This document shows, one piece after another, positions 19,491 through 27,496 of a stretch of DNA of 64,000 nucleotides; the first letter of the stretch is position 1, and the number at the start of each line of letters is the position of its first letter. The DNA comes from Selenomonas sp. AE3005 (GTDB lineage: Bacteria; Bacillota; Negativicutes; Selenomonadales; Selenomonadaceae). The stretch is taken from the NCBI RefSeq assembly GCF_000686945.1, contig NZ_JMME01000001.1, forward strand, positions 124,001 through 188,000, written 5' to 3'. A program made the position numbers and the translations under genes. The notes below the pieces were generated by a model. It had not been told where the DNA came from, did no database searches, and worked only from the letters and a program-made list of their open reading frames with translations.

Positions 19491-20735
19491 ATGAACGAAA
19501 AAGTGCATATTTATGATGATAGAATAATAATATCTTTATGTATATATATAATGTTTTTGCTGTGTTTTAATCCGTTTATATCCTTATATGTACCTAAAGA
19601 ACTGCTGAGAAGTATATATATTATCCCAATGATATATATATTCTTTCGAAGCGCAAGAAAAAGAAGAATCATTGCGACTGATTATGAATTACTTATAATT
19701 GTGTATTTGATTTTTTCGTTCTTAAGATTTTGTTGTCAGATTATAGATGAGGGATTTCAAGTTATATCAATAGTAGGTTTTTTTCAGTTGTTTATGCCTG
19801 TATGGATGTTTTTTTTGGCAAAAAATATTTCATCTATTGGAAGTGCGAAAATTGAAAAGTATTTTATAATATTTGCATCGATAAGTTCCTGCTTAGGATT
19901 ATTAGATATGTTCATGCATTTTTTGCCTGAGTTTGCATCTGATGATGTATATGCTGCAATTGGAAATGGAACATTTATCGTAAGAGGATATTCCTTGGCA
20001 GGCGGTCCGCTGACAACAGGATTTATCTGTGGTGTTGGGGTGTATTTTTTATTTTGGGGCTTATGTGTATATAAATATTCTAAAATCTTTTGTTTGGTAG
20101 CAGGTGGTCCTTTAGTTATTGGTTTAGTGGTTAGCTTATCAAGAGGGGCAATGTTTATGTTGCTTATAGCTTGCTTGTTTTGTGGTATATTGTCATTATT
20201 GCGAAGAAAAATGGTGTTTGATTTAAAGAAAATTATTTTGGCATTTATAATTGTAATGTTTATGATTTCTTTTACGGCAGTTTATCAAACTGAGATAGAA
20301 AATACAATGCTGTATGGCAGAATGATTAATGCAGGATTAGATATGAGCGAAGGAAGTAATAGCGCTCGATTGAATTTTTGGCAGAATGCAATAAAAGCTT
20401 TATCGGATGATATTGTATTTGGACGTGGCTTCGGTTATGTGGGATATAATGCTGCATCGTTAGAGAATATAAATGCAATAAATACAGAAAGCTATTTGTT
20501 GTCATTATTGGCAAATGGTGGCATATTGTTGTTGGGATTGTATGTTTTTATAATGGTTGCAAAACTTGTAGTAATTATACAATATGGCAAAAAAAATCAA
20601 TACAAGTATTATTCTTTGGCGTTTGGTATTTTTTGCTGGAGCATAGTATATATTGTTTTGGATAGCGATTTGACAGGCATGGTTTTTTGGTACTGTCTAG
20701 GAAAAAGCTGTTTTAGTGATGAGGTGCATTTGTGA
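19491..20735 (+). CDS. Wzy-like O-antigen/polysaccharide polymerase
   Basis: A very hydrophobic protein of about 414 residues with roughly ten membrane segments. A periplasmic loop near residues 265-320 contains SEGSNSARLNFWQNAI and GRGFGYVGYNA, the pattern of the Wzy_C/O-antigen ligase group. It probably polymerises lipid-linked repeat units on the periplasmic face. A TTG nine bases upstream in frame is an alternative start, but GGAG lies only four bases before it. Wzy proteins vary so much that the assignment rests on topology and neighbours. Confidence 0.72.
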   Translation: MNEKVHIYDDRIIISLCIYIMFLLCFNPFISLYVPKELLRSIYIIPMIYIFFRSARKRRIIATDYELLIIVYLIFSFLRFCCQIIDEGFQVISIVGFFQLFMPVWMFFLAKNISSIGSAKIEKYFIIFASISSCLGLLDMFMHFLPEFASDDVYAAIGNGTFIVRGYSLAGGPLTTGFICGVGVYFLFWGLCVYKYSKIFCLVAGGPLVIGLVVSLSRGAMFMLLIACLFCGILSLLRRKMVFDLKKIILAFIIVMFMISFTAVYQTEIENTMLYGRMINAGLDMSEGSNSARLNFWQNAIKALSDDIVFGRGFGYVGYNAASLENINAINTESYLLSLLANGGILLLGLYVFIMVAKLVVIIQYGKKNQYKYYSLAFGIFCWSIVYIVLDSDLTGMVFWYCLGKSCFSDEVHL

Positions 20736-20736
20736 C

Positions 20737-21807
20737 ATGAGTAAAATTTTATATTGTATGCATGTGGGGTGGAATTGGATAAAACAAAGGCCTCATTTTA
20801 TAGCAGAAGAACTGTCTAATGATCATGAAGTCTTTGTAATAAGTGATTATAGTTATAGAATGAGTAAATCTAGTAATAGCTATAATAATGCTAATTTGAG
20901 AGTAAGTAATTTTTATAAAATCCCATTTTTTGACCATTTTGAATGCACGGCAAAAATAAATTTTTATTTAAGAAGAATAGTATATAGATATCATTATAAG
21001 CATATTGACCCAGATTACATATATGTTATGTCTCCAAATGTTATAGAGTATTTGCCAAGGTATCGTTCTGGTGTAAAACTAATTTACGATTGTATGGATG
21101 ATATGATTTCTTTTACCAGTAGTGAAGAAAAAAAGAAAAAAATAATAGATAGAGAACGCCGATTGATAAATAAAGCTGATGTTGTTATTGCAAGTAGTAA
21201 TAATTTGAAAGAGAAATTAGTTAATAGATACGGTGTTAAAAAAATAACTGTGGTACGCAATGCATATAATGGTGAATTGGTTTGTGATGAATCTGATTAT
21301 ATCGGTTATAAAAGTAGTTATAATTTATGCTATTTTGGAACGATAGCATCCTGGATAAACTTTGATTATGTAATTAAGGCTTTAAATGAAATCGATGGGT
21401 TGGAGTTTACGTTTATTGGACCTAAACACTCAGGAATAGACATTCCGTCACATAAACGGTTAAAATATATAGGCGCAGTTCAACATGATTTGTTGATAGA
21501 GAAAGTTAAAAATGTAGATGCATTTGTTATGCCATTTGTTGTAAATGAATTAATAGAGTCTGTAGATCCAGTTAAACTCTATGAGTATATTAATTTTGAT
21601 AAAAATATTTTATGTGTAAAATATGATGAGGTATTACGTTTTGATGATTTTGTATATTTTTATTCAACATATGAAGAATTTAAGGAAAAGATTATATATA
21701 TGATGAGCAATAGAGGTAAAAAGTATAGTCACCATAAGCGTGCTGAATTTTTGAATTCTAACACGTGGAAATGTAGGGCTGAGATGATTTGTAAGTATTT
21801 AAAATAA
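20737..21807 (+). CDS. Glycosyltransferase, GT4/GT-B-like
   Basis: A 356-residue protein starting MSKILYCMHVGWNWIKQRPHF. It shows the two-domain GT-B outline: KLIYDCMDDM and DVVIASSNNLKEKL in the N-terminal half, then LCYFGTIASWINFDY, TFIGPK and the donor-site region VDPVKLYEYINFDKNILC in the C-terminal half. The nearest family pattern is the group of WecB/TuaH-like glycosyltransferases found in capsule clusters. ATG 20737 has GAGGTG upstream. The gene starts two bases after the polymerase stop, and its DNA is strongly AT-rich. Sugar specificity is unknown. Confidence 0.8.
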   Translation: MSKILYCMHVGWNWIKQRPHFIAEELSNDHEVFVISDYSYRMSKSSNSYNNANLRVSNFYKIPFFDHFECTAKINFYLRRIVYRYHYKHIDPDYIYVMSPNVIEYLPRYRSGVKLIYDCMDDMISFTSSEEKKKKIIDRERRLINKADVVIASSNNLKEKLVNRYGVKKITVVRNAYNGELVCDESDYIGYKSSYNLCYFGTIASWINFDYVIKALNEIDGLEFTFIGPKHSGIDIPSHKRLKYIGAVQHDLLIEKVKNVDAFVMPFVVNELIESVDPVKLYEYINFDKNILCVKYDEVLRFDDFVYFYSTYEEFKEKIIYMMSNRGKKYSHHKRAEFLNSNTWKCRAEMICKYLK

Positions 21808-21818
21808 TAGGTGAGTAA

Positions 21819-22733
21819 ATGTGTTCTATATGTATATTACTATCGACATATAATGGTGATAGATTTTTGCGACAACAACTTGATAGCTTGGTGAAACAAA
21901 AATTTGTTGATATGAAAATATTAGTGAGGGACGACGGTTCGACTGATGGAACCATAGAAATATTAGAAGAATTCAAAAAAAATAACCCTAATATGTTTTA
22001 TTATATAGGCAAAAATATTGGGGTAAATAAATCCTTTTTGGATTTGATGATAAATGCAGATGATGCTGATTACTATGCGTTTTGTGATCAAGATGATGTT
22101 TGGGATAATGATAAACTATATTGTGCAATAAAAAAAATGAAAGATTTAAGTATCAATAAACCTAATTTATATTATTCGAATCTTAGAGTTGTTGACGAAG
22201 ATTTAAATTTTTTAAGAAATTCACATCTTGATAAACACTATCAAGATAATATTTATTCTGCATTGGTTGAACCAATGGCAACTGGCTGTACAGTTGTATT
22301 TAATAAATGTGCATTAGAATATGTAAAGAATCATGTACCTAAATATTATTCTAGTCATGATGCGTGGATGTATATGTTATGCAAACTGTTAGGTAATGTC
22401 ATATATGATTTTTATCCACATATCAGCTATAGGCAACATGGAGGTAATGTTGTAGGAACATACATGAAACGCGCAACTATAAAAGATTATTTTTGTAGAA
22501 TTGCAAAAAGAATAGATAAAAATAAACATGTTAGATATAAGAATGTTTGTGAATTTAAAAACCTCTATGCATCTATTATTAATGGGGATGCTGCTAAAAA
22601 AATTAATAAAATTGTTAAATATAATAGCAGTTTTATGAATAGAATGCATTTATTGCTTGACCCTAGTATTCATACAACGAATTGGAGAAGAGAGCTTTTG
22701 TATAGATTTTTAATTGTTGTAGGACGACTGTAA
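21819..22733 (+). CDS. Glycosyltransferase, family 2 (rhamnosyltransferase-like)
   Basis: A 304-residue GT-A enzyme. It begins CILLSTYNGDRFLRQQLDSL, has the nucleotide site VRDDGSTDGT near residue 35 and the metal site FCDQDDVWDNDKL near residue 88, the wording usual in WbbL/RfbF-type rhamnosyltransferases. With rfbACB in the same island a rhamnose donor is plausible, though rfbD is not in the window. An AGGTGA site precedes the ATG. Confidence 0.88.
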   Translation: MCSICILLSTYNGDRFLRQQLDSLVKQKFVDMKILVRDDGSTDGTIEILEEFKKNNPNMFYYIGKNIGVNKSFLDLMINADDADYYAFCDQDDVWDNDKLYCAIKKMKDLSINKPNLYYSNLRVVDEDLNFLRNSHLDKHYQDNIYSALVEPMATGCTVVFNKCALEYVKNHVPKYYSSHDAWMYMLCKLLGNVIYDFYPHISYRQHGGNVVGTYMKRATIKDYFCRIAKRIDKNKHVRYKNVCEFKNLYASIINGDAAKKINKIVKYNSSFMNRMHLLLDPSIHTTNWRRELLYRFLIVVGRL

Positions 22734-22794
22734 TTATTGAAAATACATAGAACGGAGAGTATCTTCCAGAAAATTAGAGAGATAGGAGTCATCA

Positions 22795-22833
22795 CACTTT
22801 TGGAAAGAAAGTACTTTGTATTTTCCAAAAGTG
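22795..22833. repeat. Perfect 12-bp inverted repeat in an intergenic gap
   Basis: CACTTTTGGAAA (22795-22806) and its exact complement TTTCCAAAAGTG (22822-22833) enclose 15 bases. No T-run follows on either strand, so it is not an ordinary terminator. It lies 66 bases before the pyruvyl transferase gene. Confidence 0.7.
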
Positions 22834-22899
22834 CAGCAATAGCATTATTATCTTGACTATGTTGAAGTAATTTATTTCTGAATTTATAGGAGTGTAGTA

Positions 22900-23997
22900 A
22901 TGAAGGTCGCTATATTTACGATAATAGGGAGAGGTCCAGGAACAAAACTACAAAATTATGCGTTACAGACGTATTTGGAAAATGTTTTTGATGCGGAAGT
23001 TAAAACTATTCGCAGAAGAGGATATTACTATTACCCTCTAACATTTAGAAATTCCATTAGGAATTTTTCCATAAAAGATTTTGTAAGATATATTATAAAA
23101 AAATCATTCCGAATAGGTGTGGAGGATGAAAAAAGAATTCAAGGTAATTGGCTTGATTTTGATTATAATATCAATTATACAGATTATATTTATAAAAGAA
23201 ATTCTGGAGCAATAGATGCTAAACTTAATAATAAATTTGACTATTTTATTGTAGGTAGTGACCAAGTATGGAATTGTAATTGGTATCCGGATATTAATTA
23301 CTTTAAACATATTGATTCAAAAAAATGTCTTTCTTATGCTGCAAGTTTTGGTGTCTATGATATTAATCAAGAACAGGCTGATAATGCTCGTGAGGCTTTA
23401 AATCATTTGAAAGGTATAAGTGTTCGTGAAGATGCTGGTGTGAAGATTGCTGAGCAATTGACGAATAAGCCTGTAGTAAGAAACATTGATCCGACGTTCC
23501 TTCTAGATAGAGAAAATTGGAAAAAAGTTGCTAAGAAACCTAAAAATGATATTGATAAGAATTATATCGTAGCTTTCTTCTTGGGGAATATTTCCAAGGA
23601 ACGTCATGACAGAATTGAAAAGCTGGCAAAGGAAAATGATTGTGAAGTGATGTGGATAATGCGAAAGGAATATCCGCTTTGGGAAGATTTTGGCCCTGCG
23701 GAATTTTTGTACAGCATTTCACATGCTAAAGGTGTGGTTACGGATTCTTTCCATGGAACAGTATTTTCGATTATTTTTCGTAAACCCTTCTATTCTTTAA
23801 ATCGTGATCAGAATTTGCAAAATATGAATTCGCGTTTAGATACGGTTTTAAATTTGTTCAGTCTACAAGACAGACATGTATTGGATGAGAATATGTCTGC
23901 TAATGATTTCTTGTTTACGTATTCAGCTTCAATAGATAATGTGATTAAAAAAGAAAGAGAAAGTGCAAAAAAATATTTTGAACGCATGTTTCGCTAG
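22900..23997 (+). CDS. Polysaccharide pyruvyl transferase family protein
   Basis: A 365-residue member of the CsaB/WcaK-type pyruvyl transferase family. Hallmarks are the N-terminal GTKLQNYALQTYL, the central FIVGSDQVWN near residue 120, SYAASFG, and the C-terminal VVTDSFHGTVFSIIFRKPF near residue 285. The family adds pyruvate ketals (from PEP) to sugars, giving the polymer negative charge. AGGAGTG lies upstream of the ATG. A second, frameshifted relative lies at 26389-27479. Confidence 0.9.
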   Translation: MKVAIFTIIGRGPGTKLQNYALQTYLENVFDAEVKTIRRRGYYYYPLTFRNSIRNFSIKDFVRYIIKKSFRIGVEDEKRIQGNWLDFDYNINYTDYIYKRNSGAIDAKLNNKFDYFIVGSDQVWNCNWYPDINYFKHIDSKKCLSYAASFGVYDINQEQADNAREALNHLKGISVREDAGVKIAEQLTNKPVVRNIDPTFLLDRENWKKVAKKPKNDIDKNYIVAFFLGNISKERHDRIEKLAKENDCEVMWIMRKEYPLWEDFGPAEFLYSISHAKGVVTDSFHGTVFSIIFRKPFYSLNRDQNLQNMNSRLDTVLNLFSLQDRHVLDENMSANDFLFTYSASIDNVIKKERESAKKYFERMFR

Positions 23998-24008
23998 GGA
24001 GTGAAGAG

Positions 24009-25022
24009 ATGCATATATATGTTGCTTGGTCTGTATTATTTGCTTTGTATGTATTGTACAAACTGCTTTTTAGAAATAGATTTTTATGCGAAGAGGCAGG
24101 TGTTTCTAGAATATATACTGATTCGATTAAGGCGTTGGCGATTATTGGTATAATGCTTGCTCATGTAGCCGTACAGTACCATGGACCGAATTATATTGGA
24201 CCATTAAGATCGTTAATCGTTGGCTTAGGGGCGTTTGGGGTTCAAGTTTTCTTTTTTTTGAGTGGCTTTGGAACTTATTATTCCATACAAAAAACGAAAG
24301 GATATCTGTCTTGGGGGGGGCGACATGCTTTACGGTTAATATGCTCTTTTATGATTTGTTATGTGATTACATGTTTAATTTATTTATTGTTTGATAAAAA
24401 TGTATTTGATATTCATGACTTTTTATTTCTGTTGATGCCATATTGTACGACGTGGTATTTGAAAATACAGATATTGTTTTATTTCTTTTTGGTTTTAGCG
24501 GTCATAATTTTTAGACGTTATAACCATAATGCGAATATGGTAGCTGTCTATGTGTTTATATTATCCTTAGGATGTACGTTGTTTTTACAGTATTTTGGTT
24601 TTGAAGATTGGTGGTGGAAAAGCAACCTATGTTTTGCCTTGGGGATAGGCGTAGCTATAAACATTGAGAAAATAAAATTGATAATTAATGGGTCTAATAG
24701 ACAGGTTCTAATACTGACATTTGCGGCAATATGCACATATATCGTATGTATAAAATTTGATTGTCATCTTATACTGGGACCTCTATTATCAATGATAAGA
24801 ATGTTTGTAGTTTTTTGCTGGTTTTATGCAATACGGTATCATACAAGGATAAAGATTATTTCAAAATATACATTAGAAATTTATCTGATACATATAGGTT
24901 TGATTAGGTTATTTATAAATGAGGTTGATGATTCTGGGGCAGTAGTGGCGTTCCTGTTATTTACTGTGCTTGCTTCATTGTTGTCAAATAAAATTGTCTC
25001 GAGAGTAACGAGTTTGATTTAA
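24009..25022 (+). CDS. Acyltransferase 3 family membrane protein
   Basis: A 337-residue integral membrane protein with about ten helices. The motif SIKALAIIGIMLAHVAVQ near residue 45 carries the conserved histidine of acyltransferase-3 proteins, and FGVQVFFFLSGFGTYYS follows. Such enzymes O-acetylate or O-succinylate exopolysaccharides. It starts 11 bases after the pyruvyl transferase and probably decorates the same repeat unit. Its N-terminus is echoed by the relic at 25191-25286. Confidence 0.88.
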   Translation: MHIYVAWSVLFALYVLYKLLFRNRFLCEEAGVSRIYTDSIKALAIIGIMLAHVAVQYHGPNYIGPLRSLIVGLGAFGVQVFFFLSGFGTYYSIQKTKGYLSWGGRHALRLICSFMICYVITCLIYLLFDKNVFDIHDFLFLLMPYCTTWYLKIQILFYFFLVLAVIIFRRYNHNANMVAVYVFILSLGCTLFLQYFGFEDWWWKSNLCFALGIGVAINIEKIKLIINGSNRQVLILTFAAICTYIVCIKFDCHLILGPLLSMIRMFVVFCWFYAIRYHTRIKIISKYTLEIYLIHIGLIRLFINEVDDSGAVVAFLLFTVLASLLSNKIVSRVTSLI

Positions 25023-25045
25023 AATTCTGTTTTGAGGTTGAGAAA

Positions 25046-25195
25046 TTGATTAGCATTAATAGAAAAGAAGATTGTTGCGGATGCAATGCCTGTGGCGATA
25101 TTTGTTCTAAAGGGGCGATATATTTTGCTAAGGATAACAAAGGTTTTTGGTATCCGCAGGTTGATCAGTCAAAATGTGTAGAGTGTGGCTTATAA
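25046..25195 (+). pseudogene. Truncated ferredoxin-domain stub (F420H2-dehydrogenase beta-subunit-like)
   Basis: A 49-residue reading frame from TTG 25046 with GAGG upstream. It shows a full [4Fe-4S] signature CCGCNACGDICSKGAI, and a second one cut off after CVECGL by a stop. Proteins with this N-terminus (two ferredoxin clusters, then a large domain) are common beside pyruvyl transferases in polysaccharide clusters. Everything after the second cluster is gone, and the frame runs straight into the acyltransferase relic. It is probably a deletion product and not a working ferredoxin. Confidence 0.65.
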
Positions 25196-25286
25196 TGCCT
25201 GGTCTATAACGCTTGCATTGTATGTAGGGTATAAATTGTTTTTTAGAGGTAAGTATATACGTGAAGAGACAGATTTTCCAAGAAGG
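25191..25286 (+). pseudogene. Relic of an acyltransferase N-terminus
   Basis: Translation from 25191 gives YNAWSITLALYVGYKLFFRG, then KYIREETDFPRR. This lines up residue by residue with the N-terminus of the intact acyltransferase at 24009 (VAWSVLFALYVLYKLLFRNR, then FLCEEAGVSR). There is no start codon; it joins the ferredoxin stub directly. It is best read as the leftover of a second, diverged acyltransferase gene. From 25287 to 25448 I see nothing that can be named. Confidence 0.6.
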
Positions 25287-25448
25287 AATCCAGCATGGCA
25301 TTTAGTTATTTTTCAAGGAAAAGCCATTTTTCCGTGATCATGGATAAAAGCTTTTTCAAAACCATAATCAGCGCATCCATGTACTGTAAATCCTTAAGCT
25401 TTGACGCTTACGATTGTAGTGGATATTTGGAGTCGAAGATTATTTGAA

Positions 25449-25519
25449 GAGCTGAATGCTGGAAAACCGCACGTTCAGTTCTGTGAGGGGCGAATGTGAA
25501 AGCATATCGTCTACTTGAC
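25449..25519 (+). mobile_element. 3' end of a group II intron (domains V and VI)
   Basis: Bases 25449-25481 fold as intron domain V: GAGCTGAA at the 5' side pairs with the closing TTCAGTTC, with an inner stem capped by an A-rich loop and an ACG bulge region. TGTGAGGGGCGA follows as linker and domain VI, and the segment ends CTACTTGAC, the usual 3' end of bacterial IIC-type introns. No reverse transcriptase gene or 5' end is present, so it is a fragment. It abuts the terminator of the fic gene on the other strand; IIC introns favour terminator hairpins as targets. Confidence 0.6.
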
Positions 25520-25522
25520 AGT

Positions 25523-25555
25523 AAAAAAACAGCCAGCCGTTTTATGATTGGCTGG
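25523..25555 (-). terminator. Terminator of the fic gene
   Basis: On the minus strand CCAGCC pairs with GGCTGG (25550-25555 with 25533-25538), followed by CTG and seven T. Confidence 0.85.
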
Positions 25556-25566
25556 GATAAGGCTTG

Positions 25567-26307
25567 TTAATGGAAATCTTTTACCAGATGCTTGCAATAA
25601 GCGGTGTATTTATCCTGGGCTGACAGGCAGGTGTCTGTCAGGTAGCCGGGTTCACGGTAAAATTCGCGCAGGCCACGGTAGTAAAACTGCTTGTGGTCAT
25701 TGTCGATGATGAAGGGGATGATGTGATGGTTAAGGCATTCCTTGAATAATATCAGCCTGCCGACGCGGCCGTTGCCGTCCTGGAATGGATGAATGGCCTC
25801 AAAATCCACGTGAAACTTCAGTAGTGCATGGAAGTCGTGGTTGGATAGCTGCAGATATGAATTGATTAGTTTGCTGATTTCCGCAGCTACTTTTTCTGGT
25901 GGGCAGGTTTCTTTATCACCAATGGTGTTGGCCAGGGCTTTGTACTCGCCGACATTAAACCAATCCTGGTCGGCGTCGGTAGTATTGGTTTTGAGAATTC
26001 TATGTAAGTGTTTGATGAAATCCTCGTTAAGTGGCTGGGCGTAGTTTTGCAGGATAAAGTCAAATGCCCGGAAATGATTCATCGTTTCAATTATATCGTT
26101 GCTGTCGATTACTTCATCGCCGTTGCTGAGTATTGTGTGTGTATTAAACAAATTGATTGTATGTTCATGGCTGAGTTTGCTGCCTTCAATGCGGTTACTG
26201 TTGTAGGCAAGGCTGGTTTGAGTGAAATGATATATTCCCTTTTTATATTTTGCAGCTTTTTCAGATATCAGCTGCTTAATGAGTTTATCGACATTGTTGG
26301 TATCCAT
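25567..26307 (-). CDS. Fic-family adenylyltransferase with N-terminal inhibitory motif
   Basis: A 246-residue Fic protein. The catalytic motif HPFQDGNGRVGR lies near residue 170. Near residue 35 the segment NSNRIEGS fits the inhibitory-helix signature (S/T-x-x-x-E-G/N), so this is a self-inhibited class II type that needs no separate antitoxin. Fic proteins transfer AMP from ATP to hydroxyl groups of target proteins; the target is unknown. An AAAGGAGG site precedes the ATG. It is a single gene on the opposite strand in the middle of the polysaccharide island, with its own terminator, and looks like an insertion. Confidence 0.92.
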   Translation of the reverse strand: MDTNNVDKLIKQLISEKAAKYKKGIYHFTQTSLAYNSNRIEGSKLSHEHTINLFNTHTILSNGDEVIDSNDIIETMNHFRAFDFILQNYAQPLNEDFIKHLHRILKTNTTDADQDWFNVGEYKALANTIGDKETCPPEKVAAEISKLINSYLQLSNHDFHALLKFHVDFEAIHPFQDGNGRVGRLILFKECLNHHIIPFIIDNDHKQFYYRGLREFYREPGYLTDTCLSAQDKYTAYCKHLVKDFH

Positions 26308-26388
26308 ATTATCCTCCTTTGATATAAAATATCTACTTATATTTTATCATAAATTGATTGCATTTAGGGATAAAAGGAGCGTTTTATT

Positions 26389-27479
26389 TTGAAAATTGGT
26401 AAATTAACATTAGATGGCTACTTTAACTATGGTAATGTCCTGCAAAACTATGCTTTGCGGCAGGTGCTTTTACGTTATGCGGGGGGAGTGGATAGTCTTT
26501 GGCATGAACTGGAAAGGTTTATGGTACGGATATGGTATAAATGGTCTTGTAGAGAGCTAATAAAAGTTATCATCAACTGGCGAGGTTTTCGTAGTATTCT
26601 TTTTTCAGATTTCCATGGTATGGAAATGGTTCGTCAGGGACGTATCAAGGAATGGTGTGATAGATATATTGGAATTAAGCATGTTGGTGATTTAGAAAAG
26701 ATTGCTAACGACTATGATTTTTTGTGGTTGGCAGTGACCAGGTATGGAATCCGTATTTTTCTGATTTACAGCATTGTTTTTTGACCTTTGCACCGAAAGA
26801 AAAGCGAATTGCTTATGCAGCAAGTATTTTCTGTCCGGATATTCCGGAAAAGGATAAGCCGTTATTCAAGCAAGGGCTGACGGAAATGGCGCATATTTCC
26901 ATGCGTGAGCAGGCTGGGGCAGATATGGTAAAGGCATTTTCTGGCAGGGAGGTACCAGTAGTCGTAGATCCGACACTGCTGTTAACGGCAGATGAATGGC
27001 GAAAAGTCAGCCGTCAGCCGGCATGGTACCACGGCGGTGATTATATTCTGACATACTTTTTGGGGGAACGTCCTGCGGTGGTCAATAAACTTTCTGAGGA
27101 AAATGGACTGCCGGTAGTTAATATTTTGGACAAGGATGTTTATGAACATTATGTGACATCGCCAGACGAATTCCTATGGGCGATTGAACATGCCAAGCTG
27201 ATGTACACGGATTCCTTTCATGGGACGGTGTTTTCCATCCTGTTCCGCACACCGTTTGTGGTTTGTAATCGTATTGGCAGTGCAGTGGAGGAAAAGATGG
27301 GGTCACGGATAGATACGCTTTTGGGTTATTTTGGGCTGGACAGCCGTCGCGGGACATTGGTCAATGACTATTTCGTTGAAAATCCACTGGCTGCTCCAGA
27401 TTGGTCAAATGTTGATCGTGTATTAGAGCGAGAGCGTAGACGGGCTGATGAATATCTGAGGCAGGCATTAAAGCTGTAA
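26389..27479 (+). pseudogene. Polysaccharide pyruvyl transferase, frameshifted
   Basis: Two frames make one family protein. Frame 1 (26389-26723, TTG start with AAAGGAG) has GYFNYGNVLQNYALRQVL and ends ...DYDF. Frame 2 (from 26724) continues VGSDQVWNPYF, AYAASIF, and TDSFHGTVFSILFRTPFVV to the normal C-terminus. The break falls exactly at a run of six T (26718-26723). Seven T would restore DFFVVGSDQVWN. So it is either a one-base deletion, phase-variable slippage, or a sequencing error in a homopolymer. Intact, it would be a second pyruvyl transferase of about 363 residues. Confidence 0.88.
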
Positions 27480-27496
27480 GGAGGCGGCAGAGCGTA

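Noticed and set aside
26700-26784. Programmed -1 frameshifting in the second pyruvyl transferase
   Set aside because: No slippery heptamer followed by a strong pseudoknot is evident, and the intact paralogue at 22900 needs no frameshift. A mutation or sequence error is simpler.
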